Assembly: GCF_000315625.1 (NCBI RefSeq)
Contig: NW_005434601.1
Location: 633-47,856 of the forward strand
Reading direction: 5' to 3'
DNA length: 47,224 bases
From: Guillardia theta CCMP2712
Lineage: Eukaryota > Cryptophyceae > Pyrenomonadales > Geminigeraceae
Of the stretch, positions 1 through 8,503 are shown in pieces (within the stretch, counting starts at the first letter, position 1; the number at the start of each line of letters is the position of its first letter). The position numbers and the translations under genes were made by a program. The notes below the pieces were generated by a model, which was given only the letters and a program-made list of their open reading frames with translations, was not told the origin of the DNA and did no database searches.

Positions 1-190
1 ACCCTAAACCCTAAACCCTAAACCCTAAACCCTAAACCCTAAACCCTAAACCCTAAACCCTAAACCCTAAACCCTAAACCCTAAACCCTAAACCCTAAAC
101 CCTAAACCCTAAACCCTAAACCCTAAACCCTAAACCCTAAACCCTAAACCCTAAACCCTAAACCCTAAACCCTAAACCCTAAACCCTAAA
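1..190. repeat. Terminal telomere array, (CCCTAAA)n
   Basis: This is an uninterrupted 7-bp CCCTAAA array from the first base. The C-rich strand is on top at the left edge, so the G-strand TTTAGGG runs 3' toward position 1, as expected for a true left chromosome end. TTTAGGG is the plant/green-algal/cryptophyte-type telomere repeat. It stops at a fragment of the subtelomeric unit. Confidence 0.97.
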
Positions 191-296
191 CGCTTGCAGC
201 TTCCTTGGCGCCCTGGCGGCTTCCCCTACACCACGCGTGCAGCCATGGTGCCTGAAATAACCGGCGCTCCATGGTGCCTGAAATAACCGGCGCTCC
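191..296 (-). mobile_element. Terminal fragment of the subtelomeric unit (5' end only)
   Basis: The sequence matches the extreme 5' end (in minus-strand sense) of the larger units, as at 3047-3130: the leader containing CTTCCTTGGCGCCCTGGCGG followed by two 27-bp copies ending in ATAACCGGCGCTCC. The ORF and 3' tail are missing and telomere repeats lie on both sides. The simplest reading is a unit whose distal part was lost at the chromosome end and healed by telomere addition. Confidence 0.8.
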
Positions 297-450
297 TAAA
301 CCCTAAACCCTAAACCCTAAACCCTAAACCCTAAACCCTAAACCCTAAACCCTAAACCCTAAACCCTAAACCCTAAACCCTAAACCCTAAACCCTAAACC
401 CTAAACCCTAAACCCTAAACCCTAAACCCTAAACCCTAAACCCTAAACCC
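295..450. repeat. Interstitial telomere block 2
   Basis: A perfect CCCTAAA array in the same orientation as the terminal array. Its right edge reads CCCTA joined to (TTA)n, the 3' tail of unit A. Confidence 0.95.
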
Positions 451-464
451 TATTATTATTATGT
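451..464 (-). repeat. (TAA)n tail of unit A at the telomere joint
   Basis: The top strand reads CCCTA followed by TTATTATTATG. In sense orientation this is CATAATAATAA ending in TAGGG. The same joint with different repeat numbers occurs at 3417 and 15227, and a variant at 10963. Confidence 0.75.
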
Positions 465-627
465 GAGTTTATTAGAATGCTAGAATGTTGCTCGGCCTCG
501 TTGTGGGCTTATGCAATTTGATCCTAGTCTAAAGAGGCGCTCGAGCACTGGGAGTACACGGCCTACAATGCGAACCCTGCTTCTGAGGCGTCTTTCTACT
601 CTCTACTTCTGCTGTCTTCTCTTGGCT

Positions 628-850
628 TCCTCAGCCTCAGTCAGGAGAGTTGCCTCTCCTCACCTTGGCCTTCGGTCACCACCTACTCTACCTCCATTCA
701 GCTTCCTCAGCCTCAGTCAGGAGAGTTGCCTCTCCTCACCTTGGCCTTCGGTCGCCACCTACTCCTCCTCCATTCAGCTTCCTCAGCCTCAGTCAGGAGA
801 GTTGCCTCTCCTCACCTTGGCTTTCGGTCGCCTCCTACCTTCTCTCCTTA
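628..850 (-). repeat. Three 76-bp direct repeats with stem-loops, 3' UTR of unit A
   Basis: Three tandem 76-bp copies lie downstream of the ORF in sense orientation. Each contains a perfect inverted repeat, at 643-660, 719-736 and 795-812. In sense it reads AGGAGAG-GCAA-CTCTCCT, a 7-bp stem closed by a GCAA loop of the GNRA class. Equivalent trios occur in units B, C, D and F. Confidence 0.85.
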
Positions 851-863
851 CCTTGAGCTCAGC

Positions 864-3014
864 TCAAGCTCGGTACGGGCTCGCCCCGTCTTCTTCCTCG
901 GCGCCCTCGCCTTGCTCTTCCTCCATGTCTTCCTCTTCTTCGTCATCTTCCCTCATCTCCACTCGCAGTCGGTCCTTCTTGTCCACCTTCAGCGAGCAGG
1001 CCAGCACATGCATCTCTGCGAATTTACTCAGTGCTATGAACAGGAAGCTAAGAGATCGACGCTCTATGTCGTCGCTCTCCGCCTCCTGCTCAAGCTCAGC
1101 AGCTGCCGTTGCCCGTGGCGAGAACGCGCTGCCCCTCCTTGCCTTCTTGCTCTCTCCTTGCACGCGAGTCCAGCGTTTGCTCTGCAGCCACTTCCCCAGC
1201 TTCTCCTTGAGAACGTTGCGCCCTACTCCCTGCTCCTCTGGCATCTTCGCCCACTCTCCCAGCGACATGAACTCCAGGCTCCCCGGAGAGTAGAACGTGT
1301 CGTGGAGGTTGCCAACGGCCTTGTCCAGGACCAGCTTGATCGGCTCGCTCGTCCCTGCCTCGTTCAAAGAAGCTGCATCTTCGATGACTGCTGACAGCTC
1401 GCTGACGAGCTGCATGTCCTCTTGGCTTGACGGAGATGCTGCCTCCATTGTGATCCTCTCCAGGTCTGTAAACTCCAGCCACTCTCCCTCGCTCTCCTCC
1501 TGTCGCTGCGCTGCGTCGCTGGTGCCCCGCTGACCAGCCGCCTCAGAGTCAGGCTCCTTGTCGAAGCCGACTGCTTCGAGCTTGGTTGCTGCGCCTTCGA
1601 GATAGAAGGGCAGCTCCTTCATCATGCGTCGAGCATCCTCCGTGGAGCCGAGGAGGATGCATAGCTTGGACCCGTTCCAGGACTTGGTGTTCAAATCCTC
1701 CTCCATGTCGATGCCTTCAACGTTGATCTCGAGCCTGTTAGCGATCTCCAACAAGACTCTCTTGACTCTTGCGATAGACGTGTTGCCGCCGTTGCACAGC
1801 CCCTCCATCTCCTTCCTCGTGAAGCGACCAGATGCCGCCGTCGACTTGATGATGATCTTGATCTCCTTGCCGTCCTTGCCGCCTGCCTTCTTCTGCATCC
1901 TTGATGCCTTCTTCAACTTATTTCTGGACACAAAGCGATCAGCTGTCAACTCGACTGCGAGCGCCTCTCTGATCTTCGGGTCCTCGCTGAACAGAGTCAG
2001 GTGTACTCCCTCCATCGCTTCGCTCTCTCGAAAAGCTCGAAATGCTGTATCATTCGCCTCTGGGCAGCTCGAGGAGACGATCCACTCCACCTCCCTCTGT
2101 CTCCAGATGACGTTGGCCCCTACAGCGATGAAGCCTTTCTGACCTAAGCCTTTGTGGACTTGCTGGCCTGGCGCCCCAGCGACCAGCATGCCTGCCAGCG
2201 GCTGGAGTTGGACCGCTGCAAGGGACTGGCGCAGCAGCTGATAGCGATAGACGGCAGCTATCTCAGCCGTTGTCATGCCGCCCAAGGTTAGCAGGTGAGT
2301 CAGCTCTGCCAAGCTGCCCCCTTTGCCCCAGGGTCCTCTCTTGGCTCGAATCTTGAAAGATCGATCGTGCACGATGCTCACATGTACAGCTGTGAACTTG
2401 CGACCATCGATCGCGAAGTCCTCTCTTCCCTGCCAGAGCTTCTCCGCTTGTGCATTGCGGAGGAAGGAAACAGTCACCGGGATCTCCTCAGCACTCGCTA
2501 TCTCGGGTCTATACGGAGCCTTCCACATGATTGCTTTACTCTCTTGCACTGAGTCTACGATCAGTCCGATCTCTTCAAATTTCTTCTTCAGCTTTTCTTC
2601 ATGGTTGACATACACCGAGGAGATGCCCAGGAGAGTCATGGAGATGAAGGAAGTTACCTCGTTGCCTGCTGAGGCGGTGTATGTCTCGACCTTCTCCTTC
2701 TTGGCTTCCTCAATCTGCTGCATAAACCACTCTCTGGATGCGTCACTCCATCCAGTCATCGCTTCTTGCAGAAGCTCACGTCGTGCCTGCTGACATGTCG
2801 AGCGGATGGCTTCTGCGATAGCGTCGGGGGTGCATCCCTCCACAGCCTTGCAAGCCTGGGCTGTCCTGCTGTTCGGATAACGCTTCGCGAAGCTCTTCAC
2901 CCTCTCGACGAGATCAGCTTCGAGGACAGAGGCATCCACAAGTCCGCTCTGCGTGTATTGGCATGATCTCCGATACAGCAGGTTGCGAACATTTTCATCA
3001 TACTGAAGAACCAT
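864..3014 (-). CDS. Unit A protein, unknown family (716 aa)
   Basis: This is an unrecognised protein with no reverse transcriptase, endonuclease, helicase or zinc-knuckle signature that I can see. The start is placed at the MVLQYDE methionine, because the divergent paralogue in unit E begins at the same residues; an in-frame ATG nine codons upstream (3041) is possible. Highly conserved blocks include DLVERVKSFAKRYP, GCTPDAIAEAIRSTC, TSFISMTLLGISS, RAKRGPWGKGGSLAEL, FRESEAMEGVHLTL and FSPRA. A middle segment (RKEME.LC.GGNTSI.RVKR, followed by PFYLEG) is also strongly conserved. The C-terminus is very acidic (runs of D and E). The pattern of conserved blocks against variable linkers points to selection on the protein. 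A nucleic-acid-binding ORF1-type role is possible but is inference only. Confidence 0.75.
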   Translation of the reverse strand: MVLQYDENVRNLLYRRSCQYTQSGLVDASVLEADLVERVKSFAKRYPNSRTAQACKAVEGCTPDAIAEAIRSTCQQARRELLQEAMTGWSDASREWFMQQIEEAKKEKVETYTASAGNEVTSFISMTLLGISSVYVNHEEKLKKKFEEIGLIVDSVQESKAIMWKAPYRPEIASAEEIPVTVSFLRNAQAEKLWQGREDFAIDGRKFTAVHVSIVHDRSFKIRAKRGPWGKGGSLAELTHLLTLGGMTTAEIAAVYRYQLLRQSLAAVQLQPLAGMLVAGAPGQQVHKGLGQKGFIAVGANVIWRQREVEWIVSSSCPEANDTAFRAFRESEAMEGVHLTLFSEDPKIREALAVELTADRFVSRNKLKKASRMQKKAGGKDGKEIKIIIKSTAASGRFTRKEMEGLCNGGNTSIARVKRVLLEIANRLEINVEGIDMEEDLNTKSWNGSKLCILLGSTEDARRMMKELPFYLEGAATKLEAVGFDKEPDSEAAGQRGTSDAAQRQEESEGEWLEFTDLERITMEAASPSSQEDMQLVSELSAVIEDAASLNEAGTSEPIKLVLDKAVGNLHDTFYSPGSLEFMSLGEWAKMPEEQGVGRNVLKEKLGKWLQSKRWTRVQGESKKARRGSAFSPRATAAAELEQEAESDDIERRSLSFLFIALSKFAEMHVLACSLKVDKKDRLRVEMREDDEEEEDMEEEQGEGAEEEDGASPYRA

Positions 3015-3104
3015 ACTTAGAAAGCTATTTGAAGTATACAAACCTCTCGCTTGCAGCTTCCTTGGCGCCCTGGCAGCTTCCCCTACACCACGCGTGCAGC
3101 CATG

Positions 3105-3386
3105 GTGCCTGAAATAACCGGCGCCTGCCTGAAATAACCGGCGCCTGCCTGAAATAACCGGCGCCTGCCTGAAATAACCGGCGCCTGCCTGAAATAACCG
3201 GCGCCTGCCTGAAATAACCGGCGCCTGCCTGAAATAACCGGCGCCTGCCTGAAATAACCGGCGCCTGCCTGAAATAACCGGCGCCTGCCTGAAATAACCG
3301 GCGCCTGCCTGAAATAACCGGCGCCTGCCTGAAATAACCGGCGCCTGCCTGAAATAACCGGCGCTGCCTGAAATAACCGGCGCCTC
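3105..3386 (-). repeat. 20-bp tandem array at the 5' end of unit A
   Basis: About 14 near-perfect copies of the 20-mer GCCTGAAATAACCGGCGCCT (top strand) lie upstream of the ORF and end at telomere repeats. The position is analogous to 5' monomers of some LINEs, which act as promoters. Promoter function here is inference. Confidence 0.9.
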
Positions 3387-3416
3387 CTAAACCCTAAACC
3401 CTAAACCCTAAACCCT
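3386..3416. repeat. Interstitial telomere block 3
   Basis: About four CCCTAAA repeats separate units A and B. The right edge is again CCCTA joined to (TTA)n. Confidence 0.95.
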
Positions 3417-3829
3417 ATTATTATTATTATTATGTGAGTTTATTAGAATGCTAGAATGTTGCTCGGCCTCGTTGTGGGCTTATGCAATTTGATCCTAGTC
3501 TAAAGAGGCGCTCGAGCACTGGGAGTACACGGCCTACGATGCGAACCCTGCTTCTGAGGCGTCTTTCTACTCTCTACTTCTGCTGCCTTCTCTTGGCTTG
3601 CTCAGCCTCAGTCAGGAGAGTTGCCTCTCCTCACCTTGGCCTTCGGTCACCACCTACTCTACCTCCATTCAGCTTCCTCAGCCTCAGTCAGAAGAGTTGC
3701 CTCTCCTCACCTTGGCCTTCGGTCGCCACCTACTCCTCCTCCATTCAGCTTCCTCAGCCTCAGTCAGGAGAGTTGCCTCTCCTCACCTTGGCCTTCGGTC
3801 GCCTCCTACCTTCTCTCCTTACCTTGAGC

Positions 3830-6800
3830 TCAGCTCAAGCTCGGTACGGGCTCGCCCCGTCTTCTTCCTCGCCCTCGCCTTGCTCTTCCTCCACTGTCTT
3901 CCTCTTCTTCGTCATCTTCCCTCATCTCCACTCGCAGTCGGTCCTTCTTGTCCACCTTCAGCGAGCAGGCCAGCACATGCATCTCTGCGAATTTACTCAG
4001 TGCTATGAACAGGAAGCTAAGAGATCGACGCTCTATGTCGTCGCTCTCCGCATCCTGCTCCAGCTCAGCAGCTGCCGTTGCCCGTGGCGAGAACGCGCTG
4101 CCCCTCCTTGCCTTCTTGCTCTCTCCTTGCACGCGAGTCCAGCGCTTGCTCTGCAGCCACTTCCCCAGCTTCTCCTTGAGAACGTTGCGCCCCACTCCCT
4201 GCTCCTCTGGCATCTTCGCCCACTCTCCCAGCGACATGAACTCCAGGCTCCCCGGAGAGTAGAACGTGTCGTGGAGGTTGCCAACGGCCTTGTCCAGGAC
4301 CAGCTTGATCGGCTCGCTCGTCCCTGCCTCGTTCAAAGAAGCTGCATCTTCGATGACTGCTGACAGCTCGCTGACGAGCTGCATGTCCTCTTGGCTTGAC
4401 GGAGATGCTGCCTCCATTGTGATCCTCTCCAGGTCTGTAAACTCCAGCCACTCTCCCTCGCTCTCCTCCTGTCGCTGCGCTGCGTCGCTGGTGCCCCGCT
4501 GACCAGCCGCCTCAGAGTCAGGCTCCTTGTCGAAGCCGACTGCTTCGAGCTTGGTTGCTGCGCCTTCGAGATAGAAGGGCAGCTCCTTCATCATGCGTCG
4601 AGCATCCTCCGTGGAGCCGAGGAGGATGCATAGCTTGGACCCGTTCCAGGACTTGGTGTTCAAATCCTCCTCCATGTCGATGCCTTCAACGTTGATCTCG
4701 AGCCTGTTAGCGATCTCCAACAAGACTCTCTTGACTCTTGCGATAGACGTGTTGCCGCCGTTGCACAGCCCCTCCATCTCCTTCCTCGTGAAGCGACCAG
4801 ATGCCGCCGTCGACTTGATGATGATCTTGATCTCCTTGCCGTCCTTGCCGCCTGCCTTCTTCTGCATCCTTGATGCCTTCTTCAACTTATTTCTGGACAC
4901 AAAGCGATCAGCTGTCAACTCGACTGCGAGCGCCTCTCTGATCTTCGGGTCCTCGCTGAACAGAGTCAGGTGTACTCCCTCCATCGCTTCGCTCTCTCGA
5001 AAAGCTCGAAATGCTGTATCATTCGCCTCTGGGCAGCTCGAGGAGACGATCCACTCCACCTCCCTCTGTCTCCAGATGACGTTGGCCCCTACAGCGATGA
5101 AGCCTTTCTGACCTAAGCCTTTGTGGACTTGCTGGCCTGGCGCCCCAGCGACCAGCATGCCTGCCAGCGGCTGGAGTTGGACCGCTGCAAGGGACTGGCG
5201 CAGCAGCTGATAGCGATACATTCTGTAGGATTTTGGGCAGGTAGGCATATACGCTATCTTGTAGGGTAGTCCCTGGGAATCGAGGGGTGGTTGAGGGATT
5301 TCATTTATTTGTACCAGGTAATTTGAGACCTTACGAAATTGATTTGAAATGTTCAATAGAATAATTTTTATATGTCGATAACAGTACAAAGTGAAAAATA
5401 TTTTATTTTGCTTTCTCCTTGTCCTTTACCCCTTCCCTGATGCTGGCATAATGCAAACCATCTGCTGATGTGGACCATTGGATGAGAAGCAGTTGAGAGA
5501 GACAATGACAGAGGTGAATCAGAAGCCCAACATGCATGTGTGCTGGAAGGCTTGCGACGGATGTGTGATTCGGAAGCTTACATGTGTGCTTTGAGATTTT
5601 CAATAAGAGTTTTCCTCCAAAATATTTTATTTTGCTGCCTCCTTGTCCTTTGCTGATGTGGACCATTGGATGAGAAGCTGTTGAGAGAGACAATGACACA
5701 GAAGGTATCGCAGATATCTGGAAGGCATGCAGCCCAATGATCGTTGTGAGAGCATTCAAACGGATAATCTCCGTGTTTCACTTCCCTTGTTACAACACTG
5801 CGCGCTGGAGAGTTCACAGATACTCTGCAGAGATGACTAGCTTCTCAAGAGACTTTCAGATAGAATTCCAGCAAGAAAAGCATGCAGGCTTGATTTTGAC
5901 ATATATATTCCTGGATTCAAATGAATAATTGCTCTGTCGCAGAAAATTATTGTTGATGCAAAGCTTGACATCTGACTTGCAGCGAAAAGCAGCACACTTG
6001 CTGCTCAGATGCAGAGATGTTAAACCAATCTTTATTTGAGAGGACCCTCAACTTTGGTTTAGTAAACTATCATTAAGCTCAAATTCAATCTACCATATCA
6101 TATTGAGTGGAGGAGGTTATCTAACATATGGAAACACACTCTGACAATCTGATTATTACGATCAGAAAATCACAAGTGTTGCATGAATCAGTATCGTAGA
6201 CCATAAATTTTATAGGAGAACATCCGCTTCGCACCTGCCTAGAACATTTAAAATGAGGCTACCTACATCTGATTGATGGTACAATGCAGCTATGAGGAAA
6301 GCTTAACGCATTTGGGAAATTTCCTCAAATTTTTCCTGGCCCAAACTTTCTTCATTGTCACGAGTCTTTCCATACCATCTTCGAAGAAGCAACATCCTCT
6401 TCATACATTTACATGTGTCCATGCTTCTTCATACGTTTGCATGTGTCCATGTTAACTGTTGCAGGTTCTGACAGAAATCCTGTGTAAACCTCAGAATGTG
6501 CTTCATAGGGGTTGAGAAGGTAAATATGAATGGGCGGCTCATTTGCAGGAAAATCTTCAAGGCTATTCAAAACTTTCCAAACATGAGGAGGATACGATTT
6601 ATCCTAGACAAACACATGACGACAACGCCTTGTGTTGTGTTGCTCCCGGCATGTAACATGCCAAAGCCCCATTGACGGTGAAATTCGCATCCTTGCTTGC
6701 CATGCAGTGTTGCTTGTAGAAAGAGAATGCTTGGGATCTCGAGAGACTCTGCTCAATCATCACAATCTCATGCTCTGTTGTAGAATGATGCCATTCCAAA

Positions 6801-7963
6801 CATGAATGCTCTTTGGCTGCGGTGGGACGATTTCCACCCACCCCACATACATTTTTGGGTAAGCAGTACCGGTATGTAGTGGCATTCTGTACGGGATTGG
6901 AAGTTCCTGGTAACCATATGTAAACATCATGTATGTGTTTATATATATAAAAATAAATAAAACGAAAATGGTACAAATGTCTAACTGACTCATACAAAAA
7001 TAGCTATGAGATATTTGAACAAAAACACGCTGTATTAAAAACTAATTCAACGACCCCTCTCAAACAATCCAGGTACCACCACCCCCTTATTCAGGGGAAA
7101 CCACCGGGTCATTAGTCATAACCGGTACTGGGAGATCGAGAACTGACAAAAAGCCACTTTTCCTTGGTTTTTCCTGGGCGAAATCCTACAGAATGATAGA
7201 CGGCAGCTATCTCAGCCGTTGTCATGCCGCCCAAGGTTAGCAGGTGAGTCAGCTCTGCCAAGCTGCCCCCTTTGCCCCAGGGTCCTCTCTTGGCTCGAAT
7301 CTTGAAAGATCGATCGTGCACGATGCTCACATGTACAGCTGTGAACTTGCGACCATCGATCGCGAAGTCCTCTCTTCCCTGCTAGAGCTTCTCCGCTTGT
7401 GCATTGCGGAGGAAGGAAACAGTCACCGGGATCTCCTCAGCACTCGCTATCTCGGGTCTATACGGAGCCTTCCACATGATTGCTTTACTCTCTTGCACTG
7501 AGTCTACGATCAGTCCGATCTCTTCAAATTTCTTCTTCAGCTTCTCTTCATGGTTGACATACACCGAGGAGATGCCCAGGAGAGTCATGGAGATGAAGGA
7601 AGTCACCTCGTTGCCTGCTGAGGCGGTGTATGTCTCGACCTTCTCCTTCTTGGCTTCTTCAATCTGCTGCATAAACCACTCTCTGGATGCGTCACTCCAT
7701 CCAGTCATCGCTTCTTGGAGAAGCTCACGTCGTGCCTGCTGACATGTCGAGCGGATGGCTTCTGCGATAGCGTCGGGGGTGCATCCCTCCACAGCCTTGC
7801 AAGCCTGGGCTGTCCTGCAGTTCGGATAACGCTTCGCGAAGCTCTTCACCCTCTCGACGAGATCAGCTTCGAGGACAGAGGCATCCACAAGTCCGCTCTG
7901 CGTGTATTGGCATGATCTCCGATACAGCAGGTTGCGAACATTTTCATCATACTGAAGAACCAT
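3830..7963 (-). pseudogene. Unit B copy of the ~716-aa protein, disrupted
   Basis: The N-terminal part runs from 7963 to 7199 and the C-terminal part from 5218 to 3830, split by the 5219-7195 insertion. There is also a nonsense change at 7382-7384 (the Trp codon of LWQGRED becomes TAG). A one-base insertion near 3893 changes the C-terminal ~20 residues, so the acidic tail after EEEEED is replaced by an Arg/Gly-rich sequence. That last change is shared with unit C. No intact product is expected. Confidence 0.9.
5219..7195. mobile_element. 1,977-bp non-autonomous DNA element with inverted termini
   Basis: Comparison with the uninterrupted sister units gives the exact empty site. The element begins CATTCTGTAGGATTT and ends with the perfect reverse complement of those 15 bases. 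It is flanked by ATA on both sides (5216-5218 and 7196-7198), where the sister units have a single ATA, so the target duplication is 3 bp. A 3-bp duplication fits PIF/Harbinger-like or CACTA-like cut-and-paste elements, but the termini do not match the CACTA motif. No ORF inside resembles a transposase that I recognise; the longest (minus strand, 6599-6997, 132 codons) is not convincing. The interior has imperfect direct repeats of about 90-120 bp (near 5398-5517 and 5618-5705). Confidence 0.9.
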
Positions 7964-8052
7964 ACTTAGAAAGCTATTTGAAGTATACAAACCTCTCGCT
8001 TGCAGCTTCCTTGGCGCCCTGGCAGCTTCCCCTACACCACGCGTGCAGCCAT

Positions 8053-8473
8053 GGTGCCTGAAATAACCGGCGCTGCCTGAAATAACCGGCGCTGCCTGAA
8101 ATAACCGGCGCTGCCTGAAATAACCGGCGCTGCCTAAAATAACCGGCGCTGCCTGAAATAACCGGCGCTGCCTGAAATAACCGGCGCTGCCTGAAATAAC
8201 CGGCGCTGCCTGAAATAACCGGCGCTGCCTGAAATAACCGGCGCTGCCTGAAATAACCGGCGCTGCCTGAAATAACCGGCGCTTGCCTGAAATAACCGGC
8301 GCTGCCTGAAATAACCGGCGCTGCCTGAAATAACCGGCGCTGCCTGAAATAACCGGCGCTGCCTGAAATAACCGGCGCTGCCTGAAATAACCGGCGCTTG
8401 CCTGAAATAACCGGCGCTGCCTGAAATAACCGGCGCTGCCTGAAATAACCGGCGCTGCCTGAAATAACCGGCG
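8053..8473 (-). repeat. 19-bp tandem array at the 5' end of unit B
   Basis: About 22 copies of the 19-mer GCTGCCTGAAATAACCGGC (top strand) occur, with two copies one base longer (near 8282 and 8398) and one carrying CCTAAAAT. It is related to the 20-mer of unit A, but homogenised to a different length. Confidence 0.9.
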
Positions 8474-8503
8474 CCTAAACCCTAAACCCTAAACCCTAAA
8501 CCC
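8473..8503. repeat. Interstitial telomere block 4
   Basis: About four CCCTAAA repeats between units B and C. Confidence 0.95.

Larger units (their letters stand above)
451..3386 (-). mobile_element. Subtelomeric unit A (complete): telomere-embedded retroelement-like unit
   Basis: This is the best-preserved unit, bounded by telomere repeats on both sides. In minus-strand sense it holds a 20-bp tandem array, a leader, one long ORF (864-3014), a 3' UTR with three 76-bp repeats and a (TAA)n tail running into TTTAGGG. The constant tail-to-telomere joint, 5'-truncated sister copies (C and D) and the variable trinucleotide tail are what non-LTR retrotransposition by target-primed reverse transcription leaves. 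No reverse transcriptase or endonuclease is visible, so a non-autonomous element or an ORF1-only derivative is inferred. A telomere-bound gene family spread by recombination is the alternative. Confidence 0.6.
3417..8474 (-). mobile_element. Subtelomeric unit B, interrupted by a DNA element
   Basis: The organisation is the same as in unit A: a longer (TAA)n tail at 3417-3433, three 76-bp hairpin repeats (hairpins 3614-3631, 3690-3707, 3766-3783), the ORF, leader, and a 19-bp array. A 1,977-bp inverted-repeat element is inserted in the ORF. Excluding that, the unit is almost identical to A. Confidence 0.65.

Noticed and set aside
511-1394. Long plus-strand frames starting MQFDPSLKRR, repeated in most units, looking like secreted Ser/Leu-rich proteins
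   Set aside because: They are antisense to the 3' UTR and to the acidic C-terminus of the minus-strand ORF. The Ser/Leu composition comes from 76-bp repeats and reversed Glu codons, and the frames do not stay conserved in unit E.
864-3014. The unit protein as a reverse transcriptase, transposase or telomere-capping protein
   Set aside because: No YxDD, DDE, endonuclease, OB-fold or Myb-like motif could be recognised by eye. Naming a function would be invention.
3105-3386. CRISPR-like array of short repeats
   Set aside because: The 19-22 bp units are directly adjacent with no unique spacers, and the host is eukaryotic. These are simple tandem monomers.
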